Source: Novosphingobium album (ex Hu et al. 2023) (GTDB lineage: Bacteria; Pseudomonadota; Alphaproteobacteria; Sphingomonadales; Sphingomonadaceae). From it: a stretch of 64,000 nt of DNA. Within the stretch, counting starts at the first letter, position 1. Every line of letters begins with the position of its first letter. Below, piece after piece: positions 16,750 through 24,916 of the stretch. Both the position numbers and the translations under genes were made by a program. The stretch lies in NCBI RefSeq assembly GCF_022832385.1, contig NZ_JALHLE010000004.1:106220-170219 (forward strand), given 5' to 3'. The notes under the pieces are model-generated. The model had not been told where the DNA came from, did no database searches, and worked only from the letters and a program-made list of their open reading frames with translations.

Positions 16750-17771
16750 CCCTTGTACCCGTAGTAGGAACCGAACCGGCGTCCGCTCGGGCTGAATTGC
16801 GCACCGTTGAGCAGCAGTTGCACGTTTGGGCAGGCATTGAGCAGCGAGATCGCATCGTCCAGCGCCCCCTGACCAGTCCGGTCAGCGCGTACGATCACCA
16901 CGACTTGCCCGACATATTTCGCCAGTTCCGCCGCAGGCGAGGCGGCGAGGACCGGCGGGGAGTCGAAAATGATGATGCGGTGCGGCGCGCCTTGGGTCAG
17001 ACGATCCAGCACGCGGCCCGTGCGAGAACTCGACAGATACTCGCTGTCATGGCTGGTCGTATCGCCCGCAGGCAGCACCCAAAGCCCCGGAATGTCGGTG
17101 CCGAGCACGCATTCGGTTACATCGACGTTCTCATCCATCAGCGCGTCCATCAGCCCCGGACCACCCGGCAGCCTGAGCGCAGAAAGGATCGACGGCTTGG
17201 CGAAATCCGCATCGACAAGCAGGACTTCGCTTTCCTTTTCCGCAGCGATCGAAAGGGCAAGGTTGAGCGCGCAATAGGTCTTGCCTTCCCCCGGGAGAGG
17301 CGAGCCGATCAGTACCCGCTGCGCCATCGGGCCCGCCTTCTGGCGTCGTAAATCCGCTGCCTGAACGAGGATCTGGCGCTTGATGATCCGGAACTCCTCA
17401 AGGAGCGCCGTTACCGCGCCTTCAGGAACGATAAGCCCCTGCTCGCGCAAGTGCTCGCGGTCCACGTGATGGCGGGTTCCGTTGAATTCCACCGGCACGG
17501 CGACAGGTGCAGGCGCAGCTTGGGTGGCAGATTCACCTTGCGATGCCATCGGCGCCGGAGCGCCCGCCTTCGCCACAGGCTGCGGCGGCTGCGCAGGGGG
17601 CACAGGCACTGCCACCTTCGCCAGTGCCTGTGCTTCAGGAGGAAGCGGAGCAGGATGGGCAATAAAGCTGTTCAGGCCGAAGCGCCCGGCGGCACGCTCG
17701 ATCAGCGATTCGCCTGGCTTCGGCGGGCAGGAGGCGCCTTTGGGCATGGGGATCTTGCTGTGCTCGGTCAT
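16746..17771 (-). CDS. XrtA-associated tyrosine autokinase (BY-kinase)
   Basis: A 341-residue cytoplasmic bacterial tyrosine kinase that works with the Wzz protein to control EPS chain length by autophosphorylation. Walker A is SPLPGEGKTY (157-166), Walker A' is VLLVDADFAKPS (183-194) and Walker B is RIIIFDSPPVLA. The N-terminal 100 residues are Pro/Ala-rich and probably disordered. The C-terminus GSYYGYKG carries a short tyrosine cluster, the likely phosphorylation site. The ATG at 17771 has GAGGGA upstream; the open frame 24 codons further up runs over the wzz gene. It lies 11 bases after wzz. Confidence 0.92.
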   Translation of the reverse strand: MTEHSKIPMPKGASCPPKPGESLIERAAGRFGLNSFIAHPAPLPPEAQALAKVAVPVPPAQPPQPVAKAGAPAPMASQGESATQAAPAPVAVPVEFNGTRHHVDREHLREQGLIVPEGAVTALLEEFRIIKRQILVQAADLRRQKAGPMAQRVLIGSPLPGEGKTYCALNLALSIAAEKESEVLLVDADFAKPSILSALRLPGGPGLMDALMDENVDVTECVLGTDIPGLWVLPAGDTTSHDSEYLSSSRTGRVLDRLTQGAPHRIIIFDSPPVLAASPAAELAKYVGQVVVIVRADRTGQGALDDAISLLNACPNVQLLLNGAQFSPSGRRFGSYYGYKG

Positions 17772-17782
17772 GTCCGCTTCCC

Positions 17783-19300
17783 TCAGGCCACCATTCCGCG
17801 CTGGACGAATTCGACGGCCAGCAGCACCACGAACAGTCCGCACAGCGCCGCACCAGCAGTGTAGAAGTATTTCAACCGCTTGCGGCCCAACGCCCGCGCA
17901 TCGTCCGTCAGGTTTTGCGAGATCGCGCCGAGAACCGGCAGACCGGTAATCCGCTCGAGCCCGGACGTAGTGGTGAACACCGACCGTACCCGGCTGAGTG
18001 CGAAAGCCCCCGCGCAGCCACCGCAGATCCCGACCACCAACACGCCCAGCAACAACACCGGACGGTTGGGAGCGACCGGCGAGCGCGGCGTCGTCGGCGG
18101 ATCGACCACCTCGAATTTCACCGCCTCGCGCTCGGTCTTCACTTGGCCGCGCAGCTTGAGTTCCTCGCGGTCCTGCAGGAGCTTGTCATACTGCTGGCGC
18201 AGCACGTCATAGTCGCGGTTGATGCGCTGCGCTTCGGTGGCGAGTTCGGGATCCTTGATCGCCGAAGCCATCAGCGAGGCCACGTCGGACTGCAAAGCCG
18301 CCTTGCGCGACTGCAGCGCCTGGACATTGGCCTGCCGCTCGGCACGGATCGACTGGAGCGACGAGTAAGCCGGGTTGATCGCGCCACCGCCATTCGCCGC
18401 TTCTTGCGCCGCCGGTCCTTTGAGCGCGGCGATCTGGTTGCGCGCCGCTACCACGTCGGGATGGCTATCAGTCAGCCCCCTTGCCTTCATTCCGGCCAGA
18501 TCGGACTGGGCCTTGGCCAGCGCCGCCTGCGCTCCGCCGCCAGCGCCGGCGATCGTACGGGGTGTTCCGGCCAGTTGTCCGTCTATCGCGGCCAGCGCGC
18601 TCTGTGCTCCGGCAAGATCTGCCTCGACATCGCGCAGCGAAGATCGCGAGGTTTCAAGGCGCTGCACCACGGCCGCGCCGCCCTGGGCCAGCTCGGGATG
18701 TTCCGCCTCGAACGCGGTGCGTTTCTGCTCGGCCGATTCCAGCTGCTTTTCGCGCTGGCGCAGCTGCTGGTTCACGAATTCCAGCGTCTCGACCATTTCG
18801 CCGCGGTCACCCGAGAGGTTCTCCTCGCGGAAAATGTCGATCAGCTTCTGCGCCACCGCCTGCGCCAGCCTGGCGTTCTCGGAATCGGAAAACGACGAAT
18901 AATTCGCAGTCGCGGTGATCTGGAACAGGTTGTCCTGCTGGCTGACGATCTTCACATTGTCGGCCAGGCGAAGCACGGCGGCTTCCATCTGCTTGGGCGA
19001 TTCGATGGTATCGCCAAGGCGCGTGCCGCGAACCACCTTTTCGAGGTTAACCGCACTCGTCAGCGTCTGGCGAATACGTTCAATGTCACGCTTCTTGTCA
19101 GCAACGCCGATGCCGACCTGTTCGGCCAGCGCATCGTCGAGCTGGATGAAGATCCGGGCCTGCGATTCATAGCTGTTGGGAATCAGCGCCACCACGAACC
19201 AGCCCAGCAGGCAGATCGCCCACGCCAGACCCAGCGCGATCCAGCGCCGGGTCCAGACACTGTGGACCGCCGAAAGCAGCTCTTCGTAGAGGTTGTTCAT
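17783..19300 (-). CDS. XrtA-system polysaccharide chain-length determinant (Wzz type)
   Basis: A 505-residue polysaccharide co-polymerase. A membrane helix at about 20-40 and another at about 420-440 flank a long periplasmic region with extended coiled-coil segments (rich in Glu, Gln, Arg and Ala between about 160 and 390). The proline-rich stretch VVDPPTTPRSPVAPNRP just before the second helix is the Wzz-family signature. A further hydrophobic segment near residues 480-497 may be a third membrane helix. It sits between the Wza-type gene and the BY-kinase, the usual order. The ATG at 19300 lies 16 bases after the preceding stop. Confidence 0.92.
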   Translation of the reverse strand: MNNLYEELLSAVHSVWTRRWIALGLAWAICLLGWFVVALIPNSYESQARIFIQLDDALAEQVGIGVADKKRDIERIRQTLTSAVNLEKVVRGTRLGDTIESPKQMEAAVLRLADNVKIVSQQDNLFQITATANYSSFSDSENARLAQAVAQKLIDIFREENLSGDRGEMVETLEFVNQQLRQREKQLESAEQKRTAFEAEHPELAQGGAAVVQRLETSRSSLRDVEADLAGAQSALAAIDGQLAGTPRTIAGAGGGAQAALAKAQSDLAGMKARGLTDSHPDVVAARNQIAALKGPAAQEAANGGGAINPAYSSLQSIRAERQANVQALQSRKAALQSDVASLMASAIKDPELATEAQRINRDYDVLRQQYDKLLQDREELKLRGQVKTEREAVKFEVVDPPTTPRSPVAPNRPVLLLGVLVVGICGGCAGAFALSRVRSVFTTTSGLERITGLPVLGAISQNLTDDARALGRKRLKYFYTAGAALCGLFVVLLAVEFVQRGMVA

Positions 19301-19316
19301 TGCGCCAACCCGCTCC

Positions 19317-19961
19317 TCAGAACATGCTTTCGGGGATGATGATGACGTCGCCCGGCTTCAGCATGACGTTGGCCTTGCTGTCGCCCTTCTTGAGCAGATC
19401 GCCGAGACGCAACTGATATTCCTTCTGCTTGCCGCTGGTCTTGTCGAAGCGGATCAGGCGCGCCTTGTTGCCTGCCGCGTATTCAGACAGGCCGCCCACC
19501 GCGATCATCGCGTCGAGCACTGTCATGTTTGCCCGATAGGGAATCGAAGCCGGCTTTTCAGTGGCACCGACGACGCGGATCTGCTGGCTGAACGTGCCCG
19601 AGAAATTGTCAACGATCACCGAGACCAGCGGGTCCTCGATGTACTGCGAGAGCTGGAGGCGGATGTCCTCGGCCAGCATCGACGGCGTCTTGCCCACGGC
19701 CGGCATGTCGGTGATCAGCGGGGTGGTAATGCGACCATCGGGCCGCACCTGCACTTTCGCGCCGAGTTCCGGATTACGCCAAACGAAAATGGTTAGCGTG
19801 TCGAGTGGGCCGATGACGTATTCCTCGCCCGGACCTTCCTGCATCGCGACAAACGAAGCCGGGGGCAGCTCCGGTCCGGACGCCGAGCCCATGCACCCCG
19901 TCAGGGTGGCACTGGCAAGTGCGCAACCGGCCAGAATCCGGGCAAAACGATATCGCGGCAT
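19317..19961 (-). CDS. XrtA-system polysaccharide export lipoprotein (Wza type)
   Basis: A 214-residue outer-membrane export protein that forms the exit channel for EPS. The signal sequence ends in a lipobox (LTGC, Cys near residue 23), followed by the Poly_export domain (YVIGPLDTLTIFVWRNPEL) and a SLBB segment near residues 120-190. It is shorter than E. coli Wza, as usual for exosortase loci. The ATG at 19961 has AAAGG upstream; a GTG 11 codons earlier is possible but would put a charged segment before the signal peptide. It is the first gene of the ten-gene minus-strand EPS operon; its promoter should lie within 19962-20135. Confidence 0.92.
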   Translation of the reverse strand: MPRYRFARILAGCALASATLTGCMGSASGPELPPASFVAMQEGPGEEYVIGPLDTLTIFVWRNPELGAKVQVRPDGRITTPLITDMPAVGKTPSMLAEDIRLQLSQYIEDPLVSVIVDNFSGTFSQQIRVVGATEKPASIPYRANMTVLDAMIAVGGLSEYAAGNKARLIRFDKTSGKQKEYQLRLGDLLKKGDSKANVMLKPGDVIIIPESMF

Positions 19962-20135
19962 GGACACACCTTTGTCTGCACCAGCCGCCTCCACGCCTGC
20001 AGGCTCGAAGTGACGGCTGGCAAAATCCGGCGTCCGTAATCCGAAAAAAGGGTGAACATTGCGTTAGCCGTGACTGTCGATTTATTGACCGGTCCAAAAT
20101 CGGGACGCGTAAGGGCCTAAATCATTACGGCTTTT

Positions 20136-21362
20136 TCAGACGAGCAACTCAAACGCGGGGCCCTGTCCCAGAAACGCGGACGGGCTGGCACTGGCGCCAT
20201 AGGCCCCGGCGCAGAACACGGCGGCCAGATCCCCCACATCGGCGCGGGGAAAACCACCTTTTTCTGCAAGCTTGTCCAGCGGAGTGCACAGGCAGCCGAC
20301 GATCGAGGCCTCTTCCTCGACCGCCACGCCGAAACGCGTGGCGATAGCCGAGGGATAATTGCGCCGCACCACCGTTCCGAAGTTGCCCGAGGCAGCGAGC
20401 TGGTGATGCAGCCCCCCGTCGGTGACGAGGAAAACCTCGCCATGGCTGACCTTACGATCGACGATGCGGGCGAGATAGACCCCAGCCTCACCCACCAGAT
20501 AGCGGCCAAGCTCCATGCAAAACGCGGTTTCCGCCAGCACGTCGGGCAGCACCGCGAACTGCTCGGCGAGCCGCTTGCCCACCAGTGGGAGATCGACCGG
20601 CGTATCGCCGGGGAAGTAGGGGATTCCCAGTCCGCCGCCAAGATTGCAATGCGGCAGCGGCACGCCGCTTTCCTCCGCCAGCCGCGCGGCCAGCGTCAGT
20701 GTCTGCGCCTGCGTGTCCGCGATGGCTTCGGCATCGAGCGCCTGGCTGCCCGCGAAGATGTGAAAACCGCGCCATTGTGCGCCGCTGGCCAGCACCGTGC
20801 GCACCAGCGCGGGCACGCGTTCAGCATCGACGCCGAACGGCTTCGCGCCGCCGCCCATCTTCATGCCCGAGCCCTTGAGGTCGAAATCGGGATTGACCCG
20901 GATCGCGAGACGCGGCGCCAGGCCGATGCGCTCGCCAATGGCAATCGCCCGCGCCGCCTCGCCTTCGGATTCGAGATTGAGTGTCACGCCCGCGCGGATC
21001 GCGGATTCCAGCTCCGTATCGCGCTTGCCCGGCCCGGCGAAGCTGACCTTGGCCAGCGGCACGCCGGCCTTGGCGGCAATATCCAGTTCCCCGCCCGAGG
21101 CAACATCGAACCCGTCGACCAGCGTCGCCATCAGCGCCAGCAGCGGCGGGAACGGGTTCGCCTTCATCGCATAGTGCAGCGCCAGCCGCTCGGGCATTGC
21201 CGCCCGCAGATCCGCCACCCGGCGGCGCACATGATCCGCGCTGTAGAGGAACAGCGGCGTCCCGCCCGCCTGCTCCACCCAATGCGTCACCGGCTGCCCG
21301 GCCACGGCCAGAACGCCGTCAATCGCCTCGTATCCGGCGGGGATCGGACCGAGCGGCTTCAT
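20136..21362 (-). CDS. PLP-dependent decarboxylase, exosortase A system-associated
   Basis: A 408-residue alanine-racemase-fold (fold III) decarboxylase related to diaminopimelate decarboxylase. The PLP-binding lysine is Lys67 (HYAMKANPF), with the glycine-rich phosphate loop NLGGGLGIPYF and the C-terminal GAYGASASPSAFLG block. It should decarboxylate an amino acid in the cytoplasm; the exosortase subfamily's substrate is unknown. The start overlaps the acyl-CoA ligase stop in ATGA. Its pairing with an AMP-forming ligase and a nearby acyl carrier protein suggests production of a small amine or amino acid loaded as a thioester. An ordinary lysA is less likely given the context. Confidence 0.9.
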   Translation of the reverse strand: MKPLGPIPAGYEAIDGVLAVAGQPVTHWVEQAGGTPLFLYSADHVRRRVADLRAAMPERLALHYAMKANPFPPLLALMATLVDGFDVASGGELDIAAKAGVPLAKVSFAGPGKRDTELESAIRAGVTLNLESEGEAARAIAIGERIGLAPRLAIRVNPDFDLKGSGMKMGGGAKPFGVDAERVPALVRTVLASGAQWRGFHIFAGSQALDAEAIADTQAQTLTLAARLAEESGVPLPHCNLGGGLGIPYFPGDTPVDLPLVGKRLAEQFAVLPDVLAETAFCMELGRYLVGEAGVYLARIVDRKVSHGEVFLVTDGGLHHQLAASGNFGTVVRRNYPSAIATRFGVAVEEEASIVGCLCTPLDKLAEKGGFPRADVGDLAAVFCAGAYGASASPSAFLGQGPAFELLV

Positions 21363-22885
21363 GCCATGACCTCCGCCTGCAGCCCCGTTCGGTCGATCTT
21401 GCCGTTGGGGCCCACGGGCATGGCGTCACGCCAGTGGATGACTTTGGGTTGCATGAAATTCGGAAGGTCCTGCATGAGTTTACGCGGCAATTCTTCTTCT
21501 GCATCTGAAATGCCCGGCGCCGCGCGGACGATCAGGTGAACCGCCTGCCCCAGCCGGTCGTCGGGCACGCCCAGCGCCACCGCTTCGACCACGAGCCCGG
21601 TGGCTAGCGCGGCTTCCTCGATCTCCTGCGGGCTGATGCGGTTGCCCGCGCTCTTGATCATCGCGTCGCGCCGCCCGGCGAAGTAGAGCAGCCCGTCGGC
21701 ATCGCGCCGCACCCGGTCGCCCGACCAGACGGCAATTCCCCCATAGACCGAGGCGGTCGGGGCAGGCTTGTACCGCTCGGCCGTGCGCTCCGCGTCCTGC
21801 CAGTAGCCTTGTCCGACCAGCGGCCCGCAGTGGACCAGCTCGCCTTCTTCCCCATCCTGACAAACTTGTCCCATATCATTGATAACAAGTATTTCTGCAT
21901 GAGGGATGGCCTTGCCCATGGAGGTCGGGTGCGTATCGATCAGCGCGGGATCGAGGTAGGTAGAGCGGAACGCTTCGGTGAGGCCATACATCGCGAAAAG
22001 GCGCGCCTGCGGAAACAGGCCGCGCAGGCGCTTTACGAGATCGGCCGTCAGCGCGCCGCCGCTGTTGGTCAAGCGCCGCAGCCTGGCTGCCGTCTCGGGC
22101 GGCCAGTCCAGCTCGCAGATCTGCACCCAGAGCGGCGGGACAGCCGCGAGCGTCGTGATGCCATGGCGCTCCACCGATTTCATGACGTCACGCGGCATGA
22201 GGTAGTCGAGCGGGACCACGCAACCCCCGGCATACCATGTCGACAGCAGCTGGTTCTGGCCGTAGTCGAACGAGAACGGCAGCACCGCGAGCGTGCGGTC
22301 ACCTTCGGCAAGGCCAAGGTAATCCGCGACACTTTCGGCCCCCAGCCACATGTTCGCGTGGCTGAGCATCACCCCCTTGGGGCGCCCGGTGGAGCCGCTG
22401 GTATAGAGAATGGCCGCCAGATCATCGGGATTGGCCGTAGAGGGCGCCGCCTCTCCGTCCAGTTCGGCAGCATCGGCCAAAGCCTGCGCCTCTTCCATCA
22501 CCCGGCAACCGGCCGGTACCTCGTCCTCTTCCAGCGTCTTGAGGCGGGCGGGCGTGCCCACCAGCATCACCGCGCCGCTGTCGGATAGAATATGCTGCAC
22601 TTGCGCGTGCTTGAGCAGTGGATTGACAGGCACATGCACCAGCCCGGCGCGCGCGGCAGCAAGCGGCATCAGGCAGGTCAGTTCGCCCTTGGCCGCCCAT
22701 GTCGCGACCCGCGCACCTTTTACCGGCACTTCACGCGCCAGCCAGGCCGCCAGCCGGGAGACACGTGATCTTAATCCTCGGTAGCTAACAACGCCGTCGC
22801 GCAGCACCAGCGCATCGGCATCATCCGCTCCGCGAAGGGCCAGATGGTCGAGCGGCAGGATCGGATTTTCGAGGGGGCCGCGCAT
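21359..22885 (-). CDS. Acyl-CoA ligase (AMP-forming), exosortase A system-associated
   Basis: A 508-residue ANL-superfamily adenylating enzyme expected to activate a carboxylic or amino acid and transfer it to CoA or to the neighbouring acyl carrier protein. The ATP-binding P-loop is ILYTSGSTGRPKG, with the A5-type MYGLTEAFR, and the A8/A10 region ends in GPNGKIDRT containing the catalytic lysine. The ATG at 22885 is chosen because it gives the family length; the frame stays open far upstream over the divergent acetyltransferase gene, which is not coding. Its ribosome site is poor. It overlaps the decarboxylase start by four bases and diverges from the acetyltransferase across 27 bases. Confidence 0.9.
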   Translation of the reverse strand: MRGPLENPILPLDHLALRGADDADALVLRDGVVSYRGLRSRVSRLAAWLAREVPVKGARVATWAAKGELTCLMPLAAARAGLVHVPVNPLLKHAQVQHILSDSGAVMLVGTPARLKTLEEDEVPAGCRVMEEAQALADAAELDGEAAPSTANPDDLAAILYTSGSTGRPKGVMLSHANMWLGAESVADYLGLAEGDRTLAVLPFSFDYGQNQLLSTWYAGGCVVPLDYLMPRDVMKSVERHGITTLAAVPPLWVQICELDWPPETAARLRRLTNSGGALTADLVKRLRGLFPQARLFAMYGLTEAFRSTYLDPALIDTHPTSMGKAIPHAEILVINDMGQVCQDGEEGELVHCGPLVGQGYWQDAERTAERYKPAPTASVYGGIAVWSGDRVRRDADGLLYFAGRRDAMIKSAGNRISPQEIEEAALATGLVVEAVALGVPDDRLGQAVHLIVRAAPGISDAEEELPRKLMQDLPNFMQPKVIHWRDAMPVGPNGKIDRTGLQAEVMA

Positions 22886-22912
22886 GGGTATGGAAAAGCT
22901 CCGTCCGGGGAC

Positions 22913-23929
22913 ATGACAGGTAACGTGGTAAAGATCGCATATCACTCCGATCTTAAGGAAGTCCAATCGGATGGCCAGCTGGCCCGCCTGCTGTCCGCCG
23001 CCTGCCAGCACGCGCCGTTCGACCGGCTGGAATGGTGGCTGATGCTCGAGGCGCATTGCGGGTTGCGCCCGATGCTGGCCGTGGCGCGCGATGGCAACAA
23101 TGCCGCCGTGCTGCCGCTCACCGCGCAATCCGGCCATCCGACGGCACTCTCGAACTGGTACACGTTCCGCTTCCGCCCGATCCTGAGCGGTGATCCGGCC
23201 CTGCTGACCGCCCTCGCCCGCGATCTTGCCCGCAAGTCTCAACGCGTAACGCTGTCGGGCGTGCCGGACGAAGACGGCAGCGCCACCCTGCTCGAAACCG
23301 CCTTTCGCTCGGCCGGGTGGCTGGTGCTGCGCGAAGTGTGCGACACCAACCATATTCTTGCCGTCGCGGGGCGCGACTACGAAGCCTTCATCGCCGGCCG
23401 CCCCGGCAAGCTGCGCACCACGCTCAAGCGCAAGTCGGGCAAGGTCGAAACGCAGGTCCTCACCCATTTCGACGACGCGGTCTGGGCCGCCTACGAAGAT
23501 ATCTACGCCGAGAGCTGGAAACCGGAGGAAGGCTCTCCCGATTTCCTGCGCGCCTTTGCCCGCGCCGAGGGCGATGCGGGCCGCCTGCGCCTGGGTATTG
23601 CGCTGGCAGGCGGCGAAGCCATTGCTGCGCAGATGTGGACCGTCGAGGGCGGCACGGCCTTCATTCACAAGCTCGCCCACCGCGAGGCCGCCAGGCCACT
23701 CTCACCCGGATCGGTGCTGACCGCCGCGCTGTTCCGCCAGGTGATCGACACCGACAAGGTCGATCTGGTCGACTTCGGGACCGGCAACGATCCCTACAAG
23801 CGCGACTGGATGGAACAGGTCCGCCCGCGCTTCCGGCTGGTCATGATGCGCCCCATGGCGCCACAAAACTGGCCGGTTCTCGCGAAGGCGGGGCTGCGAT
23901 ACCTTGCCGCAAGGGCCAAGCGCGGCTAG
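22913..23929 (+). CDS. BioF2-like GNAT acetyltransferase of the XrtA locus
   Basis: A 338-residue protein of the FemAB-like GNAT class (Acetyltransf_6 type). Recognisable parts are the acceptor segment GRPGKLRTTLKRKSGKV and the late VDLVDFGTGNDPYKRDWMEQ block, which has the same form as the end of the FemAB protein at 11787-12863. It probably transfers an acyl or aminoacyl group, perhaps from the ACP, to sugar or another acceptor. The ATG at 22913 follows GGGGAC; an open frame 23 codons earlier would overlap the divergent ligase gene. It leads the rightward half of the ACP module. Confidence 0.82.
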   Translation: MTGNVVKIAYHSDLKEVQSDGQLARLLSAACQHAPFDRLEWWLMLEAHCGLRPMLAVARDGNNAAVLPLTAQSGHPTALSNWYTFRFRPILSGDPALLTALARDLARKSQRVTLSGVPDEDGSATLLETAFRSAGWLVLREVCDTNHILAVAGRDYEAFIAGRPGKLRTTLKRKSGKVETQVLTHFDDAVWAAYEDIYAESWKPEEGSPDFLRAFARAEGDAGRLRLGIALAGGEAIAAQMWTVEGGTAFIHKLAHREAARPLSPGSVLTAALFRQVIDTDKVDLVDFGTGNDPYKRDWMEQVRPRFRLVMMRPMAPQNWPVLAKAGLRYLAARAKRG

Positions 23930-23967
23930 AGGGCGCGCCGTTAATCATGCCATTGAACCGAGGGACC

Positions 23968-24231
23968 ATGTCCGACGATACCGACCAGCTGCTGCGCCGC
24001 ATCCTCACGGATGTGCTTGGCCTCAAGCCAGGTCAGGCCGACGGTTTCGACGCCGATACCGGCCTTTTCGGCCACTTGCCCGAGCTGGATTCGATGGCCG
24101 TGGCAGGCCTGCTGACCGAGCTGGAAGACCGTCTCGAAATCGTCATCGAGGACGACGAGATCGACGGCGAGATGCTCGAAACCTTCGGCGGCCTGCTCGC
24201 CTTTGCCGAGGCCAAGCGCGCAGAGGCATGA
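23968..24231 (+). CDS. Acyl carrier protein of the XrtA locus
   Basis: An 87-residue acidic carrier protein. Ser42 in LPELDSMAVAGLL is the 4'-phosphopantetheine attachment site. It differs from the FabD-F-linked housekeeping ACP in sequence and context and should carry the acyl or aminoacyl group made by the ligase at 21359-22885. The ATG at 23968 has GAGGGA directly upstream; an in-frame ATG at 23947 would add seven residues. It sits 38 bases after the acetyltransferase and 10 bases before the next gene. Confidence 0.9.
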   Translation: MSDDTDQLLRRILTDVLGLKPGQADGFDADTGLFGHLPELDSMAVAGLLTELEDRLEIVIEDDEIDGEMLETFGGLLAFAEAKRAEA

Positions 24232-24241
24232 GAGAGGCGCG

Positions 24242-24916
24242 ATGACCCCGGCAACCTGGCCCTGCCCGCTGCCCGCCGGCGGCGCGGCCCGGGAATATGC
24301 CCTGGTCTTCGACAGGGGACGCCAGCACCGCCTGCTCATCCTCCCCGCCCTGTTCGACGAAAGCAACCGCCTGCGCCGCTTCACGGTGGAGGTCATGCGC
24401 CGCCTCGATGCCGCCGGAATCGACGGCTTCCTGCCGGATCTTCCCGGCTGTAATGAGAGCCTTCAACCGCTCGAACAGCAGGACACCACCGACTGGACCG
24501 ACGCCGCCACCGCCGCCGCACGCCATTTCGACGCCACCCACGCGCTCGGCATCCGCGGCGGCTGCCTGTTCACGCCCGCCGGCCTGCCTGTGTGGCACTA
24601 TGCCCCGGCCAAGGCATCATCAATCCTGCGCCAGATGATGCGTGCGCGCATCCTTTCCGCGCGCGAGGCCGGACGCGAGGAAACGCGCGAACTGCTGGCG
24701 GAAATGGCCGTCGTGTCGGGCATCGAGCTGAGCGGCTACCCGATCGGCGCCGACTTCTTCCGCCATTTCGAGAAAATGGCTCCCGATCCGCGAGCCACGG
24801 TGATCGCACAGGACGCGTTGGGCGGGAGCGGCTTGTGGACGCGCGCCGAGCCGGACGAGAACAGCGCGCAGGCCGACGCCCTTGCCGCCATTGTGATCGC
24901 GGGCATCGCGCGATGA
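24242..24916 (+). CDS. Alpha/beta-hydrolase-like protein of the XrtA locus (hydrolase 2 position)
   Basis: 224 residues, resembling the small alpha/beta-hydrolase fold: a strand-turn at LLILPALFDESNRLRRF and a DLPGCNES turn. Where a hydrolase has the G-x-S-x-G elbow, this protein reads LGIRGG, so the usual nucleophile is absent. It may be a non-catalytic partner or use other chemistry. It occupies the place of the second exosortase A-associated hydrolase in related loci, but I am not sure it belongs to that named family. The ATG at 24242 has GAGAGAGG upstream. It overlaps the next gene in ATGA, suggesting the two proteins are made in equal amounts and may form a complex. Confidence 0.7.
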   Translation: MTPATWPCPLPAGGAAREYALVFDRGRQHRLLILPALFDESNRLRRFTVEVMRRLDAAGIDGFLPDLPGCNESLQPLEQQDTTDWTDAATAAARHFDATHALGIRGGCLFTPAGLPVWHYAPAKASSILRQMMRARILSAREAGREETRELLAEMAVVSGIELSGYPIGADFFRHFEKMAPDPRATVIAQDALGGSGLWTRAEPDENSAQADALAAIVIAGIAR

